This document shows positions 7,558 through 16,786 of a DNA stretch of 64,000 nucleotides, in pieces; position 1 is the stretch's first letter, and every line of letters begins with the position of its first letter. The position numbers were made by a program, and so were the translations under genes. The notes beneath the pieces are model-generated. The model saw only the letters and a program-made list of their open reading frames with translations, searched no databases and was not told where the DNA came from. Origin of the DNA: Amycolatopsis viridis (GTDB lineage: Bacteria; Actinomycetota; Actinomycetes; Mycobacteriales; Pseudonocardiaceae); assembly GCF_011758765.1 (NCBI RefSeq), contig NZ_JAANOU010000001.1, forward strand, positions 1 to 64,000. Reading direction: 5' to 3'.

Positions 7558-8769
7558 ATGGCGGACCGGCGGCTGACTTGGCTGCTGTCGGCCAACGCGG
7601 TGGGCAACCTCGCCGACGGCATCGGCAAGGTGGCCTTCCCGCTGCTGGCCGCGGCGCTCACGCGCGATCCGGTGCTGATCGGCGCCCTGTCGGCGACCCA
7701 GTTCCTGCCGTGGCTGCTCTTCGGCGTGTTCGCCGGCACCCTCGCCGACCGGGTGGACCGCAGGAACGCGGTGCTCCTCGCCAACGCGTCGCGCGCGGTG
7801 GTCGTCGGCCTGACCGCCCTGTCCGTGGCCACCGGGACGATGTCGATCTGGCTGATCTACGTCGCCGCGTTGCTGCTGGGCGTGGCGGAGACCGTCGCGG
7901 AGAGCGCGGGCAACGCGATGATCCCCGCGCTGGCCCCGCCGGCCCAGCTGGAGAGCGCGAACAGCAAGTTCCAGGCCGCGGAGATCCTCGGCCAGACGTT
8001 CCTCGGCGGGCCGGTCGGCAGCCTCACCTTCGCGGTGTTCGCCGCGTTCCCGTTCCTGCTGAACTCGGCGGGGTTCGCGATCGCCGCCGCGCTCCTGATC
8101 GGACTGGCCGGCAGCTTCCGGCCGAAGGCGCCCGCCGAACCCACCCGGTTGCGCACCGATCTGCTCAGCGGGCTGAAATGGCTGGTCCGTCACCCGGTGC
8201 TGGGCCGGCTGGTGATCATCGCCGGGCTGATCAGCTTCACGAGCGAGATGGCACAGGCCCAGCTGGTGCTGTACGCGCTCCAGGACCTGCACCTGAGCGA
8301 CGCCGCGTTCGGGTTGTTCACCTTCGTCGGCGGCATCGGCGGGCTCCTCGGCGCCGCCGGCGCGGCGCGGCTGGTGCGGCGGACCGGGCGGCGGCCGGTG
8401 CTGGTGGCCGGCATCTTCGCGGGTGGCCTCGGGTTCGGCGCCATGGGCTTCGTGCACCAGCCGATCGCCTCGGCCGCCCTGTTCGGCCTGTTCGCGGCGG
8501 CGGTGGTGACGGTCAACGTGGTCCTGGCGACCGCCCGCCACACGCTCGTGCCCAGCGAGCTGCTGGGCCGTGTGCTCGGTGTGTGGCGGACGGTCGTCTG
8601 GGGCTCGATCCCCCTCGGCGCCGTGGTCGGCGGCGCGTTCACCCAGCTGCTCGGCAGCGCGAGCGCCACGTTCGCGCTGTCCGGGGCCACGCAGGTCGCG
8701 CTGGCCGTGCTCGCCGCGCTGATGCTGCGGCGGTTCTCGATCGACCGGGAGGCGGTCAGTTCTTCCTGA
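7558..8769 (+). CDS. MFS transporter, EntS-like exporter group
   Basis: Major facilitator protein of about 403 residues with 12 predicted membrane helices. Characteristic features are NAVGNLADGIGKVAFPLLAA near the N-terminus and the cytoplasmic loop GTLADRVDRRNAVLLAN between helices 2 and 3. The sequence resembles the MFS_3 group, which includes enterobactin exporter EntS, so drug or siderophore export is possible; the substrate is not shown. GAGGG lies 7 nt before the ATG. The 3' end overlaps the convergent acyl-CoA synthetase gene by 14 nt. Confidence 0.85.
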   Translation: MADRRLTWLLSANAVGNLADGIGKVAFPLLAAALTRDPVLIGALSATQFLPWLLFGVFAGTLADRVDRRNAVLLANASRAVVVGLTALSVATGTMSIWLIYVAALLLGVAETVAESAGNAMIPALAPPAQLESANSKFQAAEILGQTFLGGPVGSLTFAVFAAFPFLLNSAGFAIAAALLIGLAGSFRPKAPAEPTRLRTDLLSGLKWLVRHPVLGRLVIIAGLISFTSEMAQAQLVLYALQDLHLSDAAFGLFTFVGGIGGLLGAAGAARLVRRTGRRPVLVAGIFAGGLGFGAMGFVHQPIASAALFGLFAAAVVTVNVVLATARHTLVPSELLGRVLGVWRTVVWGSIPLGAVVGGAFTQLLGSASATFALSGATQVALAVLAALMLRRFSIDREAVSSS

Positions 8770-10330
8770 GCAGGAACCGTTGCAGCTTGCCGCTCGGGGT
8801 CTTCGGCAGCTCGTCGACGAAGTGCACCTGCCGCGGGTAGGCGTGCGCCGCGAACTTCGTCTTCACCAGCTGCTGCAACTCGGTGACCAGCGCCTCGCCC
8901 GGTTCCGCGCCCGGCCGGAGGACGACGAACGCGGCCAGCACCTCGCCGCGCAGCTCGTCCGGCAGGCCCACCACGGCCGCCTCGGCGACGGCGTCGTGCT
9001 GCAGCAGCACGCTCTCCACCTCGAACGGCCCGATCCGGTAGCCGGCCATCAGGATGACGTCGTCATCGCGCGACGCGAAGGTGAAGTAGCCGTCCGGCGA
9101 CTTCGTGGCGACGTCACCGGTCAGGTACCAGCGGCCGTCGGCGGAGAACCGCTCCGCGGTGCGGTCGGGCGCGTCACGGTAGCCGGTGAACCACATCAGC
9201 GGGCTCTCGTGCAGGTCGATCGCCACCCGGCCCTGCTCGCCGGGCGCGGCGATCTCGTCGGCGTCCGGGCGCAGCACCTCGGCCTGCCACCCGGGCAGCG
9301 CCCGGCCCATCGAACCGGGCCGCAGCTCGCCGTAGACGTCCGGGTGCCAGCCGTTCGCGATCACCATGCCGAGCTCGGTCTGGCCGTAGTGGTCCCGGAT
9401 CGGCACCCCGAACGCCTTCTCGGCCCACTCGATGACGTCCGGGTTCAGCGGCTCCCCGGCCGACGAGCAGTGCCGCAGCCGCAACCCGTCCGGCACGGGC
9501 GCGTCCGCGTTGCGCAGGGCCCGGTACACCGTGGGGCCGGCGGTGAAGTTGGTGACGCCGAACCGCTCCAGCACCGCGTACGTCAGTTCCGGCGCGAACC
9601 CGGCGTGCAGGAGCAGACTGCGCTGCCCGAGCGCGAGCGGGCCGATCACCGCGTAGTAGAGGCCGTAGGCCCAGCCGGGGTCGGCCGCGTTCCAGAACAC
9701 GTCCTCGGGCCGCTGGTCCAGGCCGTACTCCTGGTACATGCGGATCGCCGCGAGCGCGCGGGCCCGGATCGGCACGCCCTTGGGCGCCCCGGTGGTCCCG
9801 GACGTGAACAGCTCGACGATCGTCCCGTCGCCGCCGACGGCCACCGGCTCCGGCTGCGGGTCCGCACGCAGCAGGTCGGCGAAGGCCAGGTCGTTGCCGC
9901 TCGCCTCGCCGGTGACGATCACCCGCCGCTCGCCGGGCACCTGGTCGAGCTTCGCGCGCTGGTTCGGGTCGGTGATCACGACCCGCACGCCACCGACGCG
10001 CGTCTCGATCGCGGGCGGCGCGAACGCGGTGAACAGCGGCACCTGTACCGCGCCGAGCCGCCAGATGCCCAGGACCGCGACGACGAAGTCCGCCGACTTC
10101 GCCATCAGCGTGGCGACCCGGTCGCCACGCCCGACACCCAGCTCCGCCAGGGCGGTGGCGAAGCGGGCGGAGGCGTCCCGGAGCTCGCCGAAGGTGAGGT
10201 CCCGGCTGGTCAGGTCGGATTCGACGACGGTGAACGCCACGTCGCCGTCCGGGTGGTCGTCGCACAGCAGCCGCGCCACGCAGGCGTCCGGCCGGTCGTA
10301 GCGGGACAGCAGGTCCGCGATGCTCGTCAT
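8756..10330 (-). CDS. AMP-dependent acyl-CoA synthetase/ligase
   Basis: Activates a carboxylic acid with ATP and CoA in the cytoplasm. The 524-residue protein carries the adenylation P-loop LFTSGTTGAPKGVP (A3), the DHYGQTELG motif (A5), YLTGDVATKSPDGYFTF (A7), RDDDVILMAGYRIGPFEVES (A8) and the catalytic Lys in PKTPSGKLQR (A10). The overall pattern resembles acetyl/medium-chain synthetases of the ACSM type; chain length cannot be read from sequence. It is a single gene, convergent and overlapping with the MFS gene. Confidence 0.92.
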   Translation of the reverse strand: MTSIADLLSRYDRPDACVARLLCDDHPDGDVAFTVVESDLTSRDLTFGELRDASARFATALAELGVGRGDRVATLMAKSADFVVAVLGIWRLGAVQVPLFTAFAPPAIETRVGGVRVVITDPNQRAKLDQVPGERRVIVTGEASGNDLAFADLLRADPQPEPVAVGGDGTIVELFTSGTTGAPKGVPIRARALAAIRMYQEYGLDQRPEDVFWNAADPGWAYGLYYAVIGPLALGQRSLLLHAGFAPELTYAVLERFGVTNFTAGPTVYRALRNADAPVPDGLRLRHCSSAGEPLNPDVIEWAEKAFGVPIRDHYGQTELGMVIANGWHPDVYGELRPGSMGRALPGWQAEVLRPDADEIAAPGEQGRVAIDLHESPLMWFTGYRDAPDRTAERFSADGRWYLTGDVATKSPDGYFTFASRDDDVILMAGYRIGPFEVESVLLQHDAVAEAAVVGLPDELRGEVLAAFVVLRPGAEPGEALVTELQQLVKTKFAAHAYPRQVHFVDELPKTPSGKLQRFLLRKN

Positions 10331-10425
10331 GCCCGTATGTTTCCCTCCGGGCGGCGCGGCTGCCACCCCCGGATGGGGGCCGATCGGCGTCTGGTGCGCG
10401 CGCCCGGTCGGTGCTGGAATGTCCT

Positions 10426-10824
10426 ATGCGGATCAGCGAGGAGCCGCTGGCGGGGCGCCGCCGCCTGGTGCTGGCGGCCGTCGCCGGGTTCGCGTTGGGC
10501 GCCGGGCTGATCGGGGTGCTGTGGGCGTCGGCGACCGCGGTGAGCGACCCGACCGCGGACGCGAAGGCCGCGTGCGCCGCCCTGGACCGGGCGCAGCCGT
10601 TGCCCGAGGGCCGGGTGGACCGGGGCTCGCTCAACCCCGCCGTGCTGCAGCACGTCATGGCGGCCGACGACCTCGCCGCGGCCGCCGCCGAGCTCAGCGC
10701 CACCTACCACGACCTCGCCGACCACATCGACGGCGTGCGCCGGATGGTGCTCAGCCTCAACTTCGCCGACCCCAACGGCCGGCACCACCTCGCGCAGGCG
10801 CAGGCCATCTGCGGCACGATCTGA
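10426..10824 (+). CDS. Membrane-anchored hypothetical protein
   Basis: 132 residues with one N-terminal membrane segment (LVLAAVAGFALGAGLIGVLW) and an extracytoplasmic helical domain with two Cys (KAACAALDRAQ near residue 50 and AQAICGTI at the end). I do not recognise the family; short anchored helical proteins of this kind are common in Pseudonocardiaceae. ATG at 10426 is preferred over the GTG at 10411. It converges on the DUF4232 lipoprotein gene. Confidence 0.72.
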   Translation: MRISEEPLAGRRRLVLAAVAGFALGAGLIGVLWASATAVSDPTADAKAACAALDRAQPLPEGRVDRGSLNPAVLQHVMAADDLAAAAAELSATYHDLADHIDGVRRMVLSLNFADPNGRHHLAQAQAICGTI

Positions 10825-10832
10825 GCGGCGCG

Positions 10833-11483
10833 CTACTGCCCGCCGCTGCCCTTCTGGATGGTCTTGACGGTCAGCTGGTCGCCGGGGATCTTGTCGCTCG
10901 CGCAGCCGGTCGTCTGCAACGGGACGAACACCGACGCCGTCTCCTGTGGCGGGTACACCCGCAGGCCGCGCACCGCCTGCGGCTGGCAGGTCACCGTGTC
11001 GTAGTTCTGCACGTTGACGAATCCGACCTCGGCGTAGCCGCTGTCCCCGTTGTTCAACGTGAAAGCGCCGCCCTTGTCGCCCTGCCGGACCGCGGCCGGG
11101 CCGACCTGGTGCCCGTCCTCGCCGGCGACGTACGAGACGCCCGGGAAGCCCTGGATGACGCACGGGTGGTTGCTGACGTTGGTGAAGATCAGCGGGCGGT
11201 ACACCGTGCCGGCGCCGGCGTCACCGTGTCCCAGGCTCAGCTTGAGCTCACTCGACTTGCACAGCGTCTCGCCGGTCTTCGTGCTGGTCGCCGAATCCGG
11301 CGGGGTGGTCGCGGCCGGAGCCGAGGAGGACGGGCTGCTCGACGAGGTGGGATCGGACGTGGTGGGCGGAGACGGCTGCGGCTGGGCGTTGTCCGTTCCG
11401 GTGGTCCCGCACCCGGCGAGAACCGCCACCAGCGCCGCCGTCGTCACCCCCAGCCCGATGCGTGGGGAAGTCGCTCGAACCAC
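10833..11483 (-). CDS. DUF4232 domain lipoprotein
   Basis: 216 residues with a lipoprotein signal (LGVTTAALVAVLAGC; lipidated Cys at 25), a Ser/Thr/Pro-rich linker (residues about 33-68) and a DUF4232 beta-sandwich domain. The domain contains the family pattern CKSSELKLSLGHGDAGAGT...YRPLIFTNVSNHPCVIQGFPGVS. It is predicted to sit on the outer face of the membrane. Function is unknown; Cys pairs in the domain probably form disulfides. Confidence 0.88.
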   Translation of the reverse strand: MVRATSPRIGLGVTTAALVAVLAGCGTTGTDNAQPQPSPPTTSDPTSSSSPSSSAPAATTPPDSATSTKTGETLCKSSELKLSLGHGDAGAGTVYRPLIFTNVSNHPCVIQGFPGVSYVAGEDGHQVGPAAVRQGDKGGAFTLNNGDSGYAEVGFVNVQNYDTVTCQPQAVRGLRVYPPQETASVFVPLQTTGCASDKIPGDQLTVKTIQKGSGGQ

Positions 11484-11636
11484 GGTCTATCGCCTCCCTG
11501 TGCCGATCGGAGCACTACCCGGAAGACGTGCGGCGCACACCCGCGGTTGCGCCCCGTCACGCCCTGTCCCGACCATCCGCCGCCACATGGGGTGAAACTA
11601 CAACAACACAGCGTCCGCGACCGGGTGTCACGTCCC

Positions 11637-12254
11637 CTACATGGGCATTCCCACCCAGCTCAGGCACTGCCAGCAGCCGTCCGCGGTGGGCTCCAGTTCC
11701 ACGATGCCGGTGTTCGGAATCAGCCCCTGGTCAGCGAGCTGGGGCCGCACGTTCGGCGCCAGCCATTCGGCGCCGAGCCGGATCAGGCCACCGTGCGAGA
11801 CCAGCACCACGACTCCCGCCGATCGGGTGAAATCGTGCCGCTCGGCGAGCCGGGCGATGGCGGTGGTGAACCGCTCCCGGGCCTGCTCACCGCTCTCCCC
11901 GCCGGGCATCGCGACCTGCAGCTCACCCCGCGTCCAGCTGCGCGCCACGCTGAGGTACTGCTCGAGCGCGGCCGGGTCGTTGCGGCCCTCCAGGTCGCCG
12001 ACCACGATCTCGTGCACGCCGGCGACCGGCTCGACCTGGAGGCCGAGCGCCTGCGCGAGCGGGGCGGCGGTCTGCTGCGCGCGGGTGGCGTACGAGGCGT
12101 AGACGGCCTCCACCGGCTCGGTGGCGAGCTTCTCCGCCAGTTGCCGGGCCTGCTCGTGGCCCAGCTCGGTCAGGGACGGCCCGGGCAGGGCCGTGTCCAG
12201 CTTCTTGGCGATGTTGGCCGGGGTCTGCCCGTGCCGGACCAGGTACAGCTTCAC
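11637..12254 (-). CDS. Histidine phosphatase superfamily protein (phosphoglycerate mutase-like)
   Basis: 205-residue cytoplasmic phosphatase with the phospho-acceptor motif LYLVRHGQTPAN (His8) and the second His in LVSHGGLIRL. Its GTG start overlaps the pheA stop codon (GTGA), so it is translationally coupled to prephenate dehydratase. The same pair occurs in M. tuberculosis (pheA Rv3838c with Rv3837c). The substrate is unknown; the short length and absence of the mutase-specific insert favour a phosphatase over a true glycolytic mutase. Confidence 0.9.
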   Translation of the reverse strand: MKLYLVRHGQTPANIAKKLDTALPGPSLTELGHEQARQLAEKLATEPVEAVYASYATRAQQTAAPLAQALGLQVEPVAGVHEIVVGDLEGRNDPAALEQYLSVARSWTRGELQVAMPGGESGEQARERFTTAIARLAERHDFTRSAGVVVLVSHGGLIRLGAEWLAPNVRPQLADQGLIPNTGIVELEPTADGCWQCLSWVGMPM

Positions 12255-13162
12255 GCCGTTTCCCCTCTCTGCACCGCGGCGACCCACGCGGCGGCCTCGG
12301 TGAAGTCCTCGTTGCGGGCGACCGGGTCGATCGTCGCCGGAACCCCGTCGGCGCGGGCGAACGAGCCGAGGAACCGGACGTCGCAACGGCGGCGCAGCGC
12401 GGCGAGCGCGTCGGCGATGCGCGGCTCGGCTGCATGCCCCTCGAAGTCGATGAAGAACCGGTACTCGCCGAAGTTCTGCTTGTTCGGCCGGGCGTCCAGG
12501 CGCGTCAGGTTGATGCCGCGCGTCGCGAGTTCGGTGAGCAGCTCGGCCAGCGCGCCGGTGCGGTTCACCGCCGCGGCCACGAGCGAGGTCCGGTCGGCAC
12601 CCGTCGGTTCCGGCACCGCCACCGGGGGTTTGCGCATCAGCAGGAAACGCGTGCGGGCGTCGGGGACGTCGGCAACCCCGGTCGCGAGCACCTTGAGCGG
12701 GTAGTGCTCGACGGCCACCGGCGCGGTCACGGCCGCGTCGAATTCCCCGGCCTGCACCGCGACCGCGGCCGCGGCGGTGGAACCGGCGGCCACCGCGCGG
12801 GCGCCGGGGAGGTTCTCCGCCAGCCACTGCTGCACCTGCGCGAGCGCGTGCGGATGGCTCGCTACGGTGCGGATTTCCGTCACGTCGTCACGCGTGAGGA
12901 TGCTGAAGTGCACTGGCAGCAACGCTTCCGCGACACCGATCAGCGGTTCGCCGACGGCGAGGCTGTCCAGCGTCGCGGGAACCGCGCCCTCCACGGAGTT
13001 CTCCACCGGCACGCACGCGGCGTCCGCGGCACCCCGCCGGACGGCGTTCAACGCCTGCGGGATCGTGTCGGCGGCGACGAGTTCGTCCTGCGCCGTGGTG
13101 AAAGTGCGGGCTGCCTGCTCGGTGAACGTCCCGACCGGCCCGAAATATGCGATCCGTGACAC
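12251..13162 (-). CDS. pheA: Prephenate dehydratase
   Basis: Converts prephenate to phenylpyruvate in phenylalanine biosynthesis. The 303-residue monofunctional enzyme has a catalytic domain (YFGPVGTFTEQAA; VPVENSVEGAV; the key Thr-Arg-Phe at residues 171-173) and a C-terminal ACT domain from about 193 (GALAELLTELATRGINLTRL). The usual ESRP allosteric motif reads DARP here. Phenylalanine feedback through the ACT domain is expected from the family. The GTG start lies 6 nt after a TAGCCT -10 element, so the transcript is probably leaderless. Confidence 0.96.
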   Translation of the reverse strand: MSRIAYFGPVGTFTEQAARTFTTAQDELVAADTIPQALNAVRRGAADAACVPVENSVEGAVPATLDSLAVGEPLIGVAEALLPVHFSILTRDDVTEIRTVASHPHALAQVQQWLAENLPGARAVAAGSTAAAAVAVQAGEFDAAVTAPVAVEHYPLKVLATGVADVPDARTRFLLMRKPPVAVPEPTGADRTSLVAAAVNRTGALAELLTELATRGINLTRLDARPNKQNFGEYRFFIDFEGHAAEPRIADALAALRRRCDVRFLGSFARADGVPATIDPVARNEDFTEAAAWVAAVQRGETA

Positions 13163-13168
13163 GCCGAC

Positions 13169-13174
13169 AGGCTA
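13169..13174 (-). promoter_or_regulatory. -10 element of pheA, leaderless
   Basis: TAGCCT on the minus strand with 6 nt (GTCGGC) before the GTG at 13162; no ribosome binding site is visible. Confidence 0.5.
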
Positions 13175-13259
13175 CGCACCGCGCGAGATCCTGGTCTGTT
13201 CAGGCATTCGAGTGGGGCACCCGGTTACGCGGGTACCGGATTTTTGGCATGGTGTAGGG

Positions 13260-13874
13260 GTGACTGCCGAATCGGGCACCCAACCCACCGGCAAGCGAAC
13301 GGAGGACCAGGTCCCACCCGCCACTCCCGGCCTGGTGCTGTGTGCCGTCGACGAACCACTCGCCCGCGCGTGGCGATCCGTTGTGGACACCATGACCGGC
13401 TCCGTGCGCGTGCACCGGGGTTCGGTGCTGGACGTCGTCGCCGACGCCGTGGTGAGCCCGGCGAACTCGTTCGGCTGGATGCGCGGCGGGATCGACGCGG
13501 TGTACGCCCGGGCCTTCCCGTACGCCGAGCAGAACGTGCGCAGCACGATCCTGGCCTACCACGGCGGCGAACTCCCCGTCGGCAGCGCGGTCGTGGTCCC
13601 GACCGGCGAGCCGGCCCCGGCGTGGCTGATCAGCGCCCCCACGATGCGGGAACCGGGCGAACGGCTGCCCGCCGACACGGTCCACCCCTACCTCGCGGCG
13701 CGGGCGGTGTTCCTGCAGTGGCGCGACGCCGTGCTCGAACAGGGCGTGCCGGTGCGCTCGGTCGTGGAGACCATCGCGATGCCCGGGCTGGGCACCGGCG
13801 TCGGCGGGGTCGACCCGCGCACCTGCGCCCGTCAAGTCGCGGCCGCCTGGGACGAGGTCTTCCGGCGGAACTGA
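13260..13874 (+). CDS. Macro domain protein (ADP-ribose binding)
   Basis: 204 residues from the GTG at 13260. A short, poorly conserved N-terminus precedes a macro domain from about residue 40: VHRGSVLDVVADAVVSPANSFGWMRGGID, then the phosphate loop around MPGLGTGVGGV. Macro domains bind ADP-ribose, and some remove it from proteins, RNA or DNA. The loop has SFGWMRGGID where hydrolases usually have a GGG-type loop, so a binding role or a distinct substrate is possible. It is divergent from pheA and followed by a hairpin terminator. Confidence 0.86.
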   Translation: MTAESGTQPTGKRTEDQVPPATPGLVLCAVDEPLARAWRSVVDTMTGSVRVHRGSVLDVVADAVVSPANSFGWMRGGIDAVYARAFPYAEQNVRSTILAYHGGELPVGSAVVVPTGEPAPAWLISAPTMREPGERLPADTVHPYLAARAVFLQWRDAVLEQGVPVRSVVETIAMPGLGTGVGGVDPRTCARQVAAAWDEVFRRN

Positions 13875-13877
13875 TGC

Positions 13878-13900
13878 TCCCGCCCTGGTCAGGGGCGGGA
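13878..13900 (+). terminator. Hairpin terminator after the macro-domain gene
   Basis: Arms TCCCGCCC (13878-13885) and GGGCGGGA (13893-13900) around a 7-nt loop, immediately after the stop codon at 13874. No T-tract follows. Confidence 0.6.
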
Positions 13901-14036
13901 AACCGGCCCCGTTGGGGATGCGTGTAGAAGGTCACAGCGCATTCACGGGCGGTAAGCCCTACCGTTGAGGCTGCGTTACCGGGATGTCGGGGATGCCGAC
14001 GCCAGCCCAGCCCACCGACGGGCAAGGAGTGTGGGA

Positions 14037-14969
14037 ATGCCACGGGTACGTGAGCTCAGCCCGTACGTCGAGCTCCACCGCGAGCAGTGGCGGGAGCTGC
14101 GCCGCAGCACCCCGTTGCCGCTGACCGCCGAGGAGCTGCGCGGTCTGCGGGGACTCGGCGAGCAAATCGATCTCACCGAGGTCGCCGAGGTCTACCTGCC
14201 GCTGTCCCGGCTGATCAACCTGCAGGTCGCAGCCCGGCAACGGCTGTACGAGGCCACCACGACGTTCCTCGGCGAGGACTGCCGCGGCACGAAGGTGCCG
14301 TTCGTGATCGGCATCGCCGGCAGCGTCGCGGTCGGCAAGTCGACCACCGCGCGCATCCTGCGCACGCTCCTCGCCCGCTGGCCGGACCACCCGCGCGTCG
14401 ACCTGGTGACCACCGACGGCTTCCTCTACCCGAAGGCCGAGCTGGTCCGCCGCGGGATCATGCACCGCAAGGGCTTCCCGGAGAGCTACGACCGCCGCGC
14501 GCTGCTGCGGTTCGTCTCCGACGTCAAGTCCGGCGCCGAGTCGGTCAGCGCGCCGGTGTACTCGCACCTGGCCTACGACATCCTGCCCGGCGAGGAGCAG
14601 GTGGTGCGGCGCCCGGACATCCTCATCATCGAGGGCCTGAACGTGCTGCAGCCCGGCCCGAGCCTGACCGTGTCGGACCTGTTCGACTTCTCCATCTACG
14701 TCGACGCGCACATCGAGGACATCGAGCGCTGGTACGTGGAGCGGTTCCTCAAGCTGCGCGGCACGGCGTTCGCGGACCCGGCCTCGCACTTCCACCACTT
14801 CGCCACGCTGGACGACGTCGAGGCCCGCGCCGAGGCGCGGCACCTGTGGCGCACCATCAACGAGCCGAACCTGGTGGAGAACATCCTGCCGACACGCCCG
14901 CGCGCCACGCTGGTGCTCCGGAAGGACCCCGACCACAGCATCAACCGCGTGCGCCTGCGCAAACTGTAG
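14037..14969 (+). CDS. coaA: Type I pantothenate kinase
   Basis: Phosphorylates pantothenate, the first and controlling step of coenzyme A synthesis. 310 residues with Walker [13 protein letters not shown] (92-103), the [11 protein letters not shown] motif, [13 protein letters not shown] and the dimer/allosteric region [14 protein letters not shown]. CoA feedback inhibition is known for this family. AGGAGTG lies just before the ATG at 14037, which sets the start. It appears monocistronic, with the small membrane ORF 125 nt downstream. Confidence 0.97.
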   Translation: MPRVRELSPYVELHREQWRELRRSTPLPLTAEELRGLRGLGEQIDLTEVAEVYLPLSRLINLQVAARQRLYEATTTFLGEDCRGTKVPFVIGIAGSVAVGKSTTARILRTLLARWPDHPRVDLVTTDGFLYPKAELVRRGIMHRKGFPESYDRRALLRFVSDVKSGAESVSAPVYSHLAYDILPGEEQVVRRPDILIIEGLNVLQPGPSLTVSDLFDFSIYVDAHIEDIERWYVERFLKLRGTAFADPASHFHHFATLDDVEARAEARHLWRTINEPNLVENILPTRPRATLVLRKDPDHSINRVRLRKL

Positions 14970-15048
14970 GCGCCCTCGGCCGAACGGCTGATCCGGTGAA
15001 CGCGGTGGTAACCGGTTGGCCGATACCGCCGGCACCTCGCAAAGCCCA

Positions 15049-15081
15049 CCCTGGAAGTCAGGAAATACGCCCTGACCAGGG
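15049..15081 (+). promoter_or_regulatory. Bulged hairpin directly before a strong ribosome binding site
   Basis: Arms CCCTGG/CCAGGG (15049-15054, 15076-15081) continue into TCAGG/CCTGA (15058-15062, 15071-15075), with a 3-nt AAG bulge on one side. The Shine-Dalgarno GGAGGAGG begins within 2 nt of the stem, so RNA folding could affect translation of the 55-aa protein. Confidence 0.35.
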
Positions 15082-15094
15082 AGGAGGCAGGCCG

Positions 15095-15262
15095 GTGTTC
15101 ACAATCATCATGACCTGGATCGGTGCCATGCTCGGTATCGCGGTGCTGTTGGTGATGGCCTTCGGTGCGTTCGTCGTCGATTTCGAGGACGCCCTCGCCG
15201 ACCGCCGCCGCAACCGGCCCGTCAAGCCGGCCGCCGCGCACGGCCCAGCGGCCGGGCTCTAG
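15095..15262 (+). CDS. 55-aa single-pass membrane protein
   Basis: Small protein from the GTG at 15095, preceded by a strong GGAGGAGG ribosome binding site 7-9 nt upstream. The first 30 residues form one hydrophobic helix (MTWIGAMLGIAVLLVMAFGA); the C-terminus is basic (ADRRRNRPVKPAA) and likely cytoplasmic. Codon use has the high third-position GC of its neighbours. No family recognised. Its stop overlaps the stop of the convergent acidic-protein gene by 3 nt. Confidence 0.6.
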   Translation: MFTIIMTWIGAMLGIAVLLVMAFGAFVVDFEDALADRRRNRPVKPAAAHGPAAGL

Positions 15263-16743
15263 TCCTCCGGTTCCACGTCCAGCTCGTCGAGGGCGGCGAC
15301 GTAGTCGTCGAGGTCGAACTCGAGGTCGCCGTCCTCGCCGGCGACCAGCCGGTCCTCCAGGACCGCCGTCAGCTCGGCCAGCACCTCGTCGCGTTCCAGG
15401 CCGGCCGCGGTGAGGCGCTGGGCGGCCGCCCAGGTCTCGGCGGGCTCGCCGTCCCACAGCTGGTCGACCACGGTGGTCAGCGCCACCGCGCGCAGGTCGG
15501 GCTCGTCGTCGTCGAACTCCGCGGCGAACTCGCTCAGCACCAGCACGCGGCGCTGGCCGGGGTCGGACGGGTCGAGCTCGACCTCGTCGTCCTCGGTCTC
15601 CACGGTCAGCGACGGGAGGGCGAACTGGCGGCGTTCGAGCAGGTCCTGGACCTCGTCCGGGGGCAGGCCCTCGGATCCGGCGAGGTAGACGTCCAATGCG
15701 GACTCGGCCTCCGGCTCGCGGTCGTCCAACCGGTCCTCGACCGCCTCGACCAGGGCCGTCAGCGCGTCCTCGGGAAGCCCGTCGCGCTCGCCGAACACCC
15801 GCGCCCAGACCGGCAGCAGGGCGGCCATCGCGGCGTCCTGCTCGTCGGTGAGCTCGATCTGCCCGTCGTCCACGAAGTCCACAAAGGACTCCAGCTTGGC
15901 TGGCCCGGCCCGCAGCGGCCGGCGGGGGTCGTGCTCCATGCCGAACTCGATCAGCCGCAGGGCCACCACCCGGGCGTCCTCGCTGTCGCCGAGCTCGCCG
16001 GCCGCGGCGGCGAAGAACGAGTCGATGATCTCAGCCTGCTCCTCGACGGTCAGCGGCTCCGGCGCGTCCGCCTCCGGCGGCTCGGGCAAGGTGCGCAGCC
16101 GGGCCAGCGCCAGCGCCCGGAACCGCACGAAGTCCTCGCCCACCTCGGGCTCGGCCTGCCACTCGGTGCCGGCGAAGGCGTCCGCGATCACCTCGTACGC
16201 CTGCTCCTGGCTGATCTCCTCGCTGGTCACGGACTCGTCCACGGCCCGCAGGTCCGCCAGCACCTCCCGCGGCGACTCGACGATCGCGGCGTCGCTGACC
16301 CACCCGCCGAAGCTGCCGTAGTTGATCGACACGACCAGGCCGTGGTCGCCGAAGGAGACCACCACCGAGCTCTCGTCCCCGTAGACGTCGGTGGTGCGCC
16401 AGCACTCGCCGGGCGTCACCTGGTTCAGCCGCGCCGCCCAGGCCGGCTCGGGCAGCCCGAACTTCTCCAGCGCCAGTGCCGCGGCTTCCCGCTGGCCGGC
16501 GTCGGTGGCCAGGACGCGCAGCGCGGCCAGCGGCGCCACCAGGCGCTCCGGCCGCGCGGTGCGCTCGGCGAGGTCGATCAGGCCGGCCGCGAGGTCGTCG
16601 TCGGCCTCCCACCACTCGCCGAGGATCTCCGAGGTGACCAGCTCGACGCGGGTCGGATCGGCGTCGTCCCCCAGCTCGGCGAAGGCGTTCAGGACCTCGT
16701 CGAAGGGCGTCTCCAGCTGCGGCACCTCGGTCATGGCGGACAT
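15259..16743 (-). CDS. Large acidic hypothetical protein
   Basis: 494 residues from ATG at 16743 (a second ATG follows three codons later). It is predicted to be soluble, alpha-helical and very acidic (stretches such as EDDEVELDPSDPGQRR and EDGDLEFDLDDYVAALDEL). One beta-rich segment at about residues 115-160 (GDESSVVVSFGDHGLVVSINYG) breaks the helical pattern. No signal peptide or membrane segment. I do not recognise a catalytic motif. The two helical-repeat paralogues lie upstream on the same strand with gaps of 43 nt, so the three may form one transcript. Confidence 0.75.
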   Translation of the reverse strand: MSAMTEVPQLETPFDEVLNAFAELGDDADPTRVELVTSEILGEWWEADDDLAAGLIDLAERTARPERLVAPLAALRVLATDAGQREAAALALEKFGLPEPAWAARLNQVTPGECWRTTDVYGDESSVVVSFGDHGLVVSINYGSFGGWVSDAAIVESPREVLADLRAVDESVTSEEISQEQAYEVIADAFAGTEWQAEPEVGEDFVRFRALALARLRTLPEPPEADAPEPLTVEEQAEIIDSFFAAAAGELGDSEDARVVALRLIEFGMEHDPRRPLRAGPAKLESFVDFVDDGQIELTDEQDAAMAALLPVWARVFGERDGLPEDALTALVEAVEDRLDDREPEAESALDVYLAGSEGLPPDEVQDLLERRQFALPSLTVETEDDEVELDPSDPGQRRVLVLSEFAAEFDDDEPDLRAVALTTVVDQLWDGEPAETWAAAQRLTAAGLERDEVLAELTAVLEDRLVAGEDGDLEFDLDDYVAALDELDVEPED

Positions 16744-16786
16744 GGTCGCACCAGCGGCGCCCGTTGCGGCGCGCGGGACCGGCGTT

